From the NCBI RefSeq assembly GCF_900454495.1, contig NZ_UGSI01000002.1:868001-932000 (forward strand): a DNA stretch of 64,000 nucleotides, read 5' to 3'. The notes under the pieces were generated by a model that was not told the DNA's origin, searched no databases, and was given only the letters and a program-made list of their open reading frames with translations. The translations under genes and the position numbers were made by a program. Shown here in pieces: positions 37,224 to 44,758 of the stretch (position 1 is its first letter; each line of letters begins with the position of its first letter). This DNA is from Paenibacillus macerans. Its GTDB lineage: Bacteria > Bacillota > Bacilli > Paenibacillales > Paenibacillaceae.

Positions 37224-37370
37224 ACCGCCCCATGCCAAGGAATCGGTCTATTTGTGCCCATTCTTACAGCCTGCCGCCCTTAAAAGCGGCTATTGCCCGG
37301 GGCTGTGCCCTGCAAGCACGGCTCCTTAATAATAAAGGCTTTTAAATACTTTTAAAAGTACTTTTATTGT
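37218..37370 (-). ncRNA. Predicted antisense antitoxin RNA
   Basis: On the minus strand TGTAAA, 17-base spacer, TACAAT (37376-37404) would start an RNA near 37370. It would run to the hairpin at 37218-37253 (arms AAATAGACCG/CGGTCTATTT) and overlap the toxin mRNA 3' end, as RatA does for txpA. Ends are estimates. Confidence 0.5.
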
Positions 37371-37480
37371 ATCACAACTAAACTGAAATTTACACGATCA
37401 CGAAGATTTTTTAGGGGGATCCTGCAGCCGTTCCATGGCTATGAGCTCCCCTTGCTTATTAACCTGTGAGATCTAGCGAC

Positions 37481-38632
37481 CTAAAAAATCGCCCGATACA
37501 ACTCCTCAATCTCGGCCACCGTTGTCTCCCGCGGATTGCCACCCGTACATACATCTTCGAACGCGGAGCGGGCGAGGGCGGGGATGTCCTCTTCCCGCAC
37601 ACCGGCTTCACGGAGACGGGACGGAATGCCGACGTCCTCCGACAGCTGGCGAACTGCGGCAACCGCAGCTTTGCGAGCTTCCTGGATGCTCATTTGTTCG
37701 ATTCCCGGCACGCCCATCGCTTTGGCGATGTCGCGGTATTTTTCCCCGGTGTAATCGGCGTTGTATGCCATAATGGACGGCAGCAAAATAGCATTAGCCA
37801 CTCCATGAGGCGTATCGTAAAAAGCTCCCAACGGATGAGCCATCCCGTGCACCAACCCCAGGCCCACATTAGAAAAGCCCATGCCGGCGATATACTGCCC
37901 CAGTGCCATTCCTTCGCGGCCTTGCGGATCATTGTTCACGGCGCCGCGCAGGGACCGGGCGATGATTTCCACCGCTTTTAGATGCAGCGCATCGGTCAAT
38001 TCCCAGGCTGCTTTGGTAATATATCCTTCGATCGCATGGGTTAGAGCGTCCATGCCGGTGGCGGCGGTGAGTCCTTTGGGCATGGAGCTCATCATATCCG
38101 GGTCGACGATGGCGACGATGGGAATGTCATGGGGATCAACGCAGACAAATTTCCGTTTGTTTTGCGTATCCGTGATCACATAGTTAATCGTGACCTCCGC
38201 CGCTGTCCCGGCCGTTGTCGGAACGGCGATGATCGGCACCGATTTGTGGGCCGTCGCCACCGCTCCTTCCAAACTGCGAACGTCGGCGTATTCCGGATTG
38301 TTGCTGATGATGCCGATCGCTTTGGCCGTATCCATCGGCGATCCGCCGCCAATCGCGATGATATAATCGGCCCCGGCTGCCTTAAAGGCGGCCAATCCTT
38401 GTTGCACGACTTCAATGGTAGGATTCGCTACCGTTTCATCGAAAACGGAATAAGGCAACTGGTGGAGGTCAAGCAGACCGGTTATTTTGGACACGACATT
38501 ATGCTTCACAAGCTCCTTGTCGGTTACGACCAATGCCTTAACAAAACGGCGCTGCTTCACTTCATTGACGATATCGGCAATCGCCCCGGCCCCGAAATAC
38601 GAGGTTTCGTTCAAAATCATACGTTGGCTCAT
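37481..38632 (-). CDS. fucO: Lactaldehyde reductase FucO-like iron alcohol dehydrogenase
   Basis: 383 residues, exactly the length of E. coli FucO, from ATG at 38632 after AAGGAGG. Similarity extends throughout: MILNETSYFGAG, the NAD-binding GGGSPMDTAKAIGI, EVTINYVITD, and the iron ligands D and three H in DALTHAIEGYI, VHGMAHPLGAFYDTPHG. It interconverts lactaldehyde and 1,2-propanediol using NADH under anaerobic conditions. No fucose or rhamnose catabolic genes are nearby. A Rex-like site lies 18 bases upstream, fitting redox control. Confidence 0.92.
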   Translation of the reverse strand: MSQRMILNETSYFGAGAIADIVNEVKQRRFVKALVVTDKELVKHNVVSKITGLLDLHQLPYSVFDETVANPTIEVVQQGLAAFKAAGADYIIAIGGGSPMDTAKAIGIISNNPEYADVRSLEGAVATAHKSVPIIAVPTTAGTAAEVTINYVITDTQNKRKFVCVDPHDIPIVAIVDPDMMSSMPKGLTAATGMDALTHAIEGYITKAAWELTDALHLKAVEIIARSLRGAVNNDPQGREGMALGQYIAGMGFSNVGLGLVHGMAHPLGAFYDTPHGVANAILLPSIMAYNADYTGEKYRDIAKAMGVPGIEQMSIQEARKAAVAAVRQLSEDVGIPSRLREAGVREEDIPALARSAFEDVCTGGNPRETTVAEIEELYRAIF

Positions 38633-38649
38633 GGCCAAACCCTCCTTTT

Positions 38650-38667
38650 TTGTGAAACTGTTCACTT
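38650..38667 (-). promoter_or_regulatory. Rex-like operator upstream of fucO
   Basis: The plus strand reads TTGTGAAACTGTTCACTT: TTGTGAA, four bases, TTCAC, missing only the last two bases of the TTGTGAA-N4-TTCACAA form. Rex represses NADH-consuming enzymes when NADH is low. Confidence 0.6.
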
Positions 38668-38785
38668 GAATAAGTGCATAGAACTTTCAAGTCTTGCGCT
38701 ATCTGACTCCATCATAAATACGATTTGTTGGAAAATCAACATAAAACAACATTAATTTGTGGTTTTTGTTTGAATTTTTCGGGCG

Positions 38786-38813
38786 TAAAAAAATCCGCTC
38801 CATTAAGAGCGGG
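38786..38813 (-). terminator. Terminator overlapping the end of a small minus-strand frame
   Basis: Minus strand: CCGCTC, 5-base loop, GGAGCGG with a following A and seven T. Confidence 0.8.
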
Positions 38814-38964
38814 CTTTGATACCAGTAATACGTTCAAATTCCTCATCAGCATCTATTCTTCGTTTATCATATGCCTCTTGGCCAATGGATTGAATTATTT
38901 TTTGCCGGGCTCTCCGCATTAAAATTGAAGATTGTTCTCTTTGAGCACATGTAGGAATAATCAT
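38803..38964 (-). CDS. Small hypothetical protein
   Basis: 53 residues from ATG at 38964, ending in EEFERITGIKARS. AAGGAG lies 15 bases upstream; an in-frame ATG at 38979 touches that site. The sequence is charged and helical with no hydrophobic segment. A good terminator overlaps its stop codon, which supports it as a transcribed unit. I do not recognise a family. Confidence 0.45.
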   Translation of the reverse strand: MIIPTCAQREQSSILMRRARQKIIQSIGQEAYDKRRIDADEEFERITGIKARS

Positions 38965-38967
38965 GAC

Positions 38968-39055
38968 ATAAGAGATCATCTCCTTAACTTATATGTGTCA
39001 TGATACTTTCCTTTCATAAGCACAAATAGACCGCCCACGCCAAGGAATCGGTCTA
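38968..39055 (+). pseudogene. Decayed second copy of the holin-like toxin locus
   Basis: The segment ATGATACTTTCCTTTCATAA and the following AAATAGACCGCCC...CGGTCTATTT hairpin (39026-39060) closely match the toxin 3' end at 37190-37253. The start codon is missing and a small deletion shifts the frame, so no toxin can be made. The hairpin and downstream CCGCCCCTAAAATCGGCTATTG-like sequence are kept. Confidence 0.65.
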
Positions 39056-39111
39056 TTTGTGCCGCTATTCCATGAAGCTTACCGCCCCTAAAATCGGCTA
39101 TTGCTTACTTT

Positions 39112-39403
39112 CTATATTGAGCGGATAAGCTCCTCTTTACCGGCCAGCACTTCCGCCAGGATGGCCGCTCCCAGCTTGAAGCCGTGCGTGAAGGCTGCCT
39201 CATTATGCATGGCGTTGGCCTCCGCATGAAGATCCAGCAAAGCTTCCAGTTTGCGGAATTCCTCTTCGCCCAGTTTCTTGCGCCACTTCTCCATCGCCGC
39301 GGAGAGTTTGTCCGCATAATGGACGATATTTCGGGTTCCTGGGCACGATCATTTCATCCGGTAAAATATTTCCGGCATAAAGCTCTTCCAAAATGCTTGG
39401 CAT
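39112..39403 (-). pseudogene. DUF6809-like gene with a frameshift
   Basis: ATG at 39403 follows AAAGGGAGG and reads MPSILEELYAGNILPDEMIV. After about 28 codons the frame shifts by one base near 39325 (CGTCCATTATGCGGAC). The other frame then continues YADKLSAAMEKWRKKLGEEE and ends ILAEVLAGKEELIRSI. Together they form one small helical protein of about 96 residues, similar to DUF6809 proteins of Paenibacillus. It is either a real pseudogene or a sequencing error. Confidence 0.75.
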
Positions 39404-39544
39404 GTTTATCCTCCCTTTCGGTATAAGAGGCCTCCTCCTTGAAAGGAAAGTTTGCACATGGTAGGATATTTATGCAACTTTCCTTTCTTGGGGGTTGCCT
39501 TGTGGGGAAGTGGCGTCGTTCTTTGAGGGATGCGCCGCTTCCTA

Positions 39545-39718
39545 TTATTTTTCTTCGGACAAAAGCAGTTTCAGTCCCAGCCGGATCGCGTCGGTTCTGG
39601 TGATATTATGTTTTTTACAATAATCAGTCACGGCTCTGTACGTTTCTTCATCGAACCGCGCCTTAATAATGTAATTCTTGGGGTTGTCCGCTTTTGGCCG
39701 ACCTGTTCGTGGACTCAG
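39545..39718 (-). CDS. Ribbon-helix-helix DNA-binding protein, apparent CTG start
   Basis: 57 residues if started at CTG (39718), giving MSPRTGRPKADNPKNYIIKA. A perfect ribosome site AAAGGAGGTG ends 6 bases before it. The only other near start, GTG at 39727, lies inside that ribosome site. The body (RFDEETYRAVTDYCKKHNIT, then RTDAIRLGLKLLL) is a CopG/Arc-type strand-helix-helix. It probably represses its own or a neighbouring gene; it is divergent from the ArsR gene. Confidence 0.75.
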   Translation of the reverse strand: MSPRTGRPKADNPKNYIIKARFDEETYRAVTDYCKKHNITRTDAIRLGLKLLLSEEK

Positions 39719-39856
39719 CTTGTACACCTCCTTTCTGTGTCACACAAATAAAACATATATTATGTGACACGTAAAATCAATATAAAAATTCCAATTTTTG
39801 ACGTGAAAATACTCCTCTCAACAGAAAATTCTTCTTTTCGCCATATATGAACTTGA

Positions 39857-39868
39857 AGTTATATAACT
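39857..39868. promoter_or_regulatory. Possible ArsR operator
   Basis: AGTTATATAACT is a perfect 12-base dyad about 40 bases before the regulator start. Confidence 0.5.
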
Positions 39869-39907
39869 AATGGGTTATGTTGATGATAAAGGAAGGGGGC
39901 GATAAGT

Positions 39908-40219
39908 TTGCCGGATACCTTTGCCGTCATTGCCGAGCCTTCCCGCCGGCGGATTTTGGACCTGCTGCTCCAGTCGGAATCCAACGTAACGGATCTGGCC
40001 CAGGCGTTGGGGCTGTCGCAGCCCTTGGTGTCCAAGCATTTGCGGACGCTGCGCCAAAGCGGTCTGGTCAAGGTCCGGATCAAGTCCCAGCAGCACATCT
40101 ATTCGCTGGAAGCCGAGCCGCTGGCAGAGATCGACGAATGGCTGAAAGCCTATCGCAAGAAGTGGAATCGGCATGTTGATGCCTTGGAGAATTTTTTGGA
40201 CCAGCAGAAAAAAGATTAG
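39908..40219 (+). CDS. ArsR-family transcriptional regulator
   Basis: 103 residues from TTG with GGGGGCGATAAG upstream. Winged helix-turn-helix (about 8-75) with LAQALGLSQPLVSKHLRTLR as the recognition region. No metal-binding cysteine motif is present, so it is the type paired with SRPBCC/AHSA1 proteins rather than a metal sensor. The partner gene begins 13 bases downstream. Confidence 0.88.
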   Translation: MPDTFAVIAEPSRRRILDLLLQSESNVTDLAQALGLSQPLVSKHLRTLRQSGLVKVRIKSQQHIYSLEAEPLAEIDEWLKAYRKKWNRHVDALENFLDQQKKD

Positions 40220-40232
40220 GAGGAAACGGAAC

Positions 40233-40754
40233 ATGAGATCGCCGATTGAGAATCCAAAGCTTATGCAAGAGCAGGAGGACTGGGTGCTTGTACTGGAACG
40301 GGTATTGAATCATCCGCCGGAAAAAGTTTGGGACGCGCTGACCCGGGCCGATCAAGTCTCGAAGTGGGGGCCGTTTTCAACGGACAAGGATTTGACCGAG
40401 GTGGGGCCAGTAAGGCTGAAGCATATCAACACGCCTGAGGCAGAAGAGATGGAAGGATATGTTTTAGAGGTTAACGCTCCCTATCTGCTTGTGTTCCGCT
40501 GGGGTGCAGATATTCTGCGCTGGGAACTGGCCGCCCTTGACCGAGGTAAGACGACCCTGGTGCTGCGGCATCGGTTTGCGGAGCGCAAACAAGCGCCTTC
40601 CTACGCGGCGGGTTGGCATCTTTGCCTGGATGGTTTGGCCGGAACGCTGGCCGGCGAGCAAATGCCCTCGATGGTGGGGGAAGAAGCGCTCAAATACGGT
40701 TGGCAGGAATTGTACGAGGTCTATGAGGAAAAGCTGGGGATCCGCACGAAATGA
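40233..40754 (+). CDS. SRPBCC (AHSA1-like) protein
   Basis: 173 residues; AGGAGG lies 9 bases before the ATG. The fold markers are VLERVLNHPPEKVWDALTRA at the N-terminus and the C-terminal helix. Such proteins have a hydrophobic cavity and bind small ligands; many are co-transcribed with ArsR regulators as here. No specific ligand can be proposed. Confidence 0.85.
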   Translation: MRSPIENPKLMQEQEDWVLVLERVLNHPPEKVWDALTRADQVSKWGPFSTDKDLTEVGPVRLKHINTPEAEEMEGYVLEVNAPYLLVFRWGADILRWELAALDRGKTTLVLRHRFAERKQAPSYAAGWHLCLDGLAGTLAGEQMPSMVGEEALKYGWQELYEVYEEKLGIRTK

Positions 40755-40868
40755 ACGCCATAACCCAATCGAAAACCTGCTGATTAGAGCATAACCCGCT
40801 TAACTGACTCGAAAATAAACAATGTAAAGTGGCTCAAAACCGAGATCAATGCTTGACAAATAAATTAT

Positions 40869-41289
40869 GACTTTGGCTCTGAGGCGGCTGGGCTGTCTAT
40901 AGCGTTTCGTGTCCTGGTATCCCTGCATGCTGCTTTGCACGATTATCCCTCTTGTTCAGGGGGGGGAGGGGAGGGGCTAATCACACGGGCCTCTCTTTTT
41001 TTCCGGTGTCGTGCCCCATTCCTCCCGTCCCGTCAGGTCTGCTTCACTTCTCCATAAACCTCCTTCTTACAAACCTGTCTAATGATCTCGAACATGTCTG
41101 CTTCTCCCAAACCTATTTTCTTCTCCTGAATTTATCTTCCTCTCTTATTTTCCTCTCTGCTTCCGGATCAAAGGGGATAATCATGCAAAGCGTCCGGACA
41201 GCGGATATTGATCTGCCGATATTTCTTGCCACGATCGGTTACCGGCCTTCCCTGTCAAGCGCTGATTATTAAGTTGAGCTTGTAAAGTC
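40869..41289 (-). mobile_element. Non-coding repeat element E1, copy 2
   Basis: Inverted copy of 8432-8815. It begins GACTTTGGCTCTGAGGCGGC and ends GAGCTTGTAAAGTC, so both ends carry the 6-base inverted GACTTT/AAAGTC. The inner pair GCACGATTATCCC (about 40936) and GGGATAATCATGCAAAG (about 41173) corresponds to that in copy 1. No coding capacity. The following 41290-41568 holds a weak hairpin at 41309-41341 and nothing else I can support. Confidence 0.75.
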
Positions 41290-41568
41290 ATTGAATAAGT
41301 CTTGGACAAGGGCGTCCCATTAAAGGGGCGAGCGTTTTTTTACGCAAAAATTCAGAATTCTCCCCGTGCAGACAGTCGTTTTTCTAGGAAAGACAAGTTT
41401 TGGAAGTTTTGTGAACTGGGGCGCTGAAGACCCTGATAACCAATGTTTATCGGTGCTAAAAAAATCGTTGATTTGCTATAATGAAGGCGTAAATCAAAGC
41501 ATCGCTCACAACGTCGGAAGGCCATGATTTTCAAAGTAAAGCTCATCAATTTAGGAGGGTGACTTAAG

Positions 41569-41763
41569 ATGGTTGAAGGATTCCTTGAGATGCAAATCGC
41601 CGTACACCAAATTCAAGGACGGCTGGAAATCGACGGAGAGTCGGAATACCGCAAAATCGAATTCGGCACCGAACGTTTCCTGCATACTCCCGAACCCGGC
41701 CATCGGCTCTACAGCGAAGAAGAACTTCGGCAACATCCGCGGCGCAAATGGTGGTTCCACTAA
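41569..41763 (+). CDS. Small hypothetical protein
   Basis: 64 residues; AGGAGGGTGAC lies 9 bases before the ATG. The sequence is hydrophilic with a mixed charged pattern (VHQIQGRLEIDGESEYRKIE) and ends RRKWWFH. It is a monocistronic unit with a good terminator downstream. I do not recognise a family. Confidence 0.55.
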   Translation: MVEGFLEMQIAVHQIQGRLEIDGESEYRKIEFGTERFLHTPEPGHRLYSEEELRQHPRRKWWFH

Positions 41764-41815
41764 GAAGTGAAGCTGCCAAAGAAGAAGTTTTGTACCTGAA
41801 CTTGTTATCCCGATT

Positions 41816-41854
41816 CCGCTTGATCGGACGTTTGTCCGGTGAAGCGGTTTTTTG
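41816..41854 (+). terminator. Terminator after the small gene
   Basis: CCGCTT and AAGCGG outer arms, CGGAC/GTCCG inner arms, then six T. Confidence 0.88.
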
Positions 41855-41999
41855 TTATCGAAGAGGGATGAAGGGATCAATCGTTATCATAATTTGATGT
41901 TAGTTTAGTTACACACAATATGTTATATTTATCTATTTTTTTGATCTTTTCCATACCATTTCGAACAACATTGTCAGTTTTCATAACATATTTTCAAAA

Positions 42000-42013
42000 T
42001 GATATCGCTTACA
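42000..42013 (+). promoter_or_regulatory. Putative cre (CcpA) site
   Basis: TGATATCGCTTACA differs from WTGNAANCGNWNNCW at one position and lies directly upstream of the -35, as expected for carbon catabolite repression. Confidence 0.5.
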
Positions 42014-42016
42014 CTA

Positions 42017-42044
42017 TTGACAGTAAATTTCGACATGTTATAAT
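42017..42044 (+). promoter_or_regulatory. Sigma-A promoter of the ROK/ABC operon
   Basis: TTGACA, 16-base spacer, TATAAT: both hexamers perfect. Confidence 0.85.
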
Positions 42045-42055
42045 TACTTTAAATT

Positions 42056-42085
42056 TTAGTTTGTTTGTTCTCCGACGAAACTGAA
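42056..42085 (+). promoter_or_regulatory. Putative ROK operator, site 1
   Basis: TTAGTTTGTT and AAACTGAA form an imperfect dyad just after the -10. The TTAGTTTGTT half-site recurs, inverted, before the binding-protein gene. Confidence 0.6.
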
Positions 42086-42101
42086 TGAAGGAGGGGAGAG
42101 G

Positions 42102-43235
42102 TTGTACAATCGAACCGGAAGTTTAGATCTGATCAAGAAGATCAACCGGAATTTGGTTCTGGAAATGATCCGCAGCGAGAAAAAAATCAGCAGAGCTTTA
42201 ATAGCCAAAAAATTAGGTTTAAGCCGATCTACGGTCACCTCCATCGTCAATGAGCTGATCAAGAAAAAGTTTGTTGTGGAGACGGGGTTGGGCGACTCTA
42301 CCAAGGATGGGGGCCGCAGGGGAATCGAACTGGGCTTTAACCCTAAATCGGGATACGGCATCGGCGTCGATATCGGGCGGACTCGAACCCTGATCGTACT
42401 GACCGACCTTGATGGTGAGATCGAGCATAAGGAAGAATGCAAAACAACGGCTACCGTAGAAGAGACTTTGGATCTGGTTCAATCGTTTATTCAAAAATCC
42501 GGGATTGAAAAAGATCGTATCCTCGGCATGGGGATCGGGCTTCCGGGGATTGTGGACAGCAGGGAAGGGATTCTCCTCGACGTGCCCGCTTTGAACTGGG
42601 GCAACATCAATCTGATTGAGAAGGCGAAAACCTATTTTCCGTTTCCGGTATATGTCAACAACGATGTCAATTTTGCCGCATTAGGCGAAAGATGGCTGGG
42701 CAGCGAGGGGTTAACGGACAATATGTTCTTCATAGCCATTGGAAGCGGGGTGGGCGGCGCTATTATCGCCAACGGCGAATTAATTGAAGGCCATCGTTAC
42801 TCGGCGGGGGAAATCAACTGTTTTATCGATCGGGAGGACCTGGCCCAAAACAGACGGAACCGTCCCGGACAGACGGGAGCGTTCGAGCAGCAAATTTCGG
42901 CATTCGCTCTGGAGAAAAGCGGGGTATCTCCCGAAGAACTTTTTGTTCGCTACACCCGGGGAGAGCCTGAGGCGGCTCGCGTTATTAACGAATTTGTGCA
43001 ATATTTGTCCATCACCATCGCGAATATCGCAAGCTTGCTGAATCCGCAGAGAGTGATTATCGGCGGGGGCGTATCCGGCTCCATGTCCGCCGTAATTGAG
43101 GATATCCGCCAGCAGGTGTCTGAACTCACGCCAATCCGCACGGAGATTAAGCTGGCCCGCCTGGGCAGGGATGCGGGCGGATTGGGAGCAGTCGCTTACG
43201 TATTCCAGCAGCTGCAGGATGCGGAGGATCTATAA
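42102..43235 (+). CDS. ROK-family transcriptional repressor
   Basis: 377 residues from TTG after AAGGAGGGGAGAGG. An N-terminal winged helix (about 15-70, LIAKKLGLSRSTVTSIVNEL) is followed by the sugar-kinase-like ROK fold (GIGVDIGRTRTL, GMGIGLPGIVD, FFIAIGSGVGGAIIANGE). The zinc-binding cysteine motif usual after GHI is absent: the corresponding segment reads GEINCFIDREDLAQ. It probably represses the downstream transport operon and responds to the imported sugar. Operator-like repeats lie before this gene and before the next. Confidence 0.92.
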   Translation: MYNRTGSLDLIKKINRNLVLEMIRSEKKISRALIAKKLGLSRSTVTSIVNELIKKKFVVETGLGDSTKDGGRRGIELGFNPKSGYGIGVDIGRTRTLIVLTDLDGEIEHKEECKTTATVEETLDLVQSFIQKSGIEKDRILGMGIGLPGIVDSREGILLDVPALNWGNINLIEKAKTYFPFPVYVNNDVNFAALGERWLGSEGLTDNMFFIAIGSGVGGAIIANGELIEGHRYSAGEINCFIDREDLAQNRRNRPGQTGAFEQQISAFALEKSGVSPEELFVRYTRGEPEAARVINEFVQYLSITIANIASLLNPQRVIIGGGVSGSMSAVIEDIRQQVSELTPIRTEIKLARLGRDAGGLGAVAYVFQQLQDAEDL

Positions 43236-43360
43236 GAAAAAGCTTTTATCGACGTACTTTCAAGGAAGCCAGAACACATATAGCGGTAGTTTCTATGGTC
43301 TTAAAAAAATTCAAGTTCAGTCAGCAAGAGGCTCTGAAATGAAGAGCCGCGCCGCTTTCA

Positions 43361-43386
43361 ATTTGTTTGTACTTAGAACAAACTAA
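43361..43386 (+). promoter_or_regulatory. Putative ROK operator, site 2
   Basis: ATTTGTT and AACAAACTAA arms around a 9-base spacer, 20 bases before the binding-protein start. AACAAACTAA is the exact complement of the half-site in site 1. Confidence 0.6.
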
Positions 43387-43407
43387 CATATCAATGGGGG
43401 TTATTTC

Positions 43408-44691
43408 ATGAAAAAGTCATTACTCGGTATCATGTCCCTTGTGCTAATTCCGTCCCTGCTCGCCGGGTGTTCCGGCGGAAAACCGGCAAGCGGCGCCAAT
43501 GACGGCGGTGTTCAAACGATTCGCGTTTTGTCGAGCGATGACTTTGCGGGCTTCCGGGAGAAAGCGGTGGAGGAGTTCAATGCGAAAAACCCGGACATCA
43601 AGGTCGTTCTGGATCATGTAGCGTACGATCAGTTGCACGATAAGGAGTTGGCCTCCTTTAACGCCAGCGGCGACGCGGCTTACGACATTGTGGACGTCGA
43701 TGAAATCTGGACCTCCGAGTATGCCAACGCCGGATTCATTCTTCCGGTGACCGACCGCTACACCGACGAGATGAAGCAAGGCATCCTGCCGGCGAGCCTG
43801 CAAATCGCCAGCCTGGGCGAAGAGATCTATGGCGTACCGATGTTTAACGATGTCGTGTTCTTTTACTATAACGAAGAACTGTTAAAGAAGGCCGGTTTCG
43901 ATCACCCGCCGGTGACTTGGGACGAGTTCACTGCGATGTCGAAAGCTCTGCAGGAGAAAGGAATAACCCCCGGTTCGGCCAGCGCATGGGGATGGAGCGC
44001 CAATGAAGGCCTCGTTGCTTATTTTGCCGAATTCCTCGGCTCCTTCGGAGGAAAGTTCTTGGATGAAGCGGGTAAGCCGGCGTTCAATGACGAAAAGGGG
44101 GTGCAGGCGCTCACGTTCATGGCGGATTCCATGAAAAACGGAGTGATCGACAAGGCGTCGATCAACTACAACGACCGTCAGGTGCTGGATGCCTTTAAAA
44201 ACGGGAAAACGGCGTTTGTTGCCGGATGGTCCTTTTACTGGGGCGAATTGAACGGCAGCGATTCCAAAGTCAAAGGCAAGGTGAAGGTGGGGATGGTTCC
44301 GGCGGCCGAGGGAGCCCCGCATACGGCGGCTACCGGGTCCATGTATCTGGCGATTACTCCGCAATCGGAACATGAAGACGCCGCTTGGAAGTTCATCGAA
44401 TACCTGGGCAGCAAGGAGGTTCAAAAGCAGCAATCGCTTGAAGCCGGCTCTCTGCCGATTTGGAAGGACCTCTACAGCGACGCCGATCTCAATCAGAACT
44501 TTACGGCATTGAAGGATATGGAGAAACAGCTGGAGCAGGTGATTTCCCGCCCTTCGCTGGATTCCTACAATGAATTCTCCAAAAACATGCAGATTGTTCT
44601 CCAGGCGGTATTGACGGGTCAAAAGGATGCGAAGACCGCGCTTGATGAGCTGGCGGCATCGACGGAACAGCTTGCGGCCAACGGCAATTAA
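43408..44691 (+). CDS. Sugar ABC transporter substrate-binding lipoprotein
   Basis: 427 residues. The lipobox LLAGC puts the lipid-modified cysteine at 21. The mature part has the extracellular solute-binding family 1 fold (YGVPMFNDVVFFYYNEELL, AAWKFIEYLGSKEVQKQQSL). It captures a sugar or oligosaccharide outside the membrane for the two permeases encoded next. The ligand cannot be read from the sequence. Confidence 0.93.
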   Translation: MKKSLLGIMSLVLIPSLLAGCSGGKPASGANDGGVQTIRVLSSDDFAGFREKAVEEFNAKNPDIKVVLDHVAYDQLHDKELASFNASGDAAYDIVDVDEIWTSEYANAGFILPVTDRYTDEMKQGILPASLQIASLGEEIYGVPMFNDVVFFYYNEELLKKAGFDHPPVTWDEFTAMSKALQEKGITPGSASAWGWSANEGLVAYFAEFLGSFGGKFLDEAGKPAFNDEKGVQALTFMADSMKNGVIDKASINYNDRQVLDAFKNGKTAFVAGWSFYWGELNGSDSKVKGKVKVGMVPAAEGAPHTAATGSMYLAITPQSEHEDAAWKFIEYLGSKEVQKQQSLEAGSLPIWKDLYSDADLNQNFTALKDMEKQLEQVISRPSLDSYNEFSKNMQIVLQAVLTGQKDAKTALDELAASTEQLAANGN

Positions 44692-44758
44692 ACGGGTCCC
44701 GCTCCGGCGGGACTTCCCATCAAACCTGCGGAGTCTCATATGGATGTGGAGGTATCAA

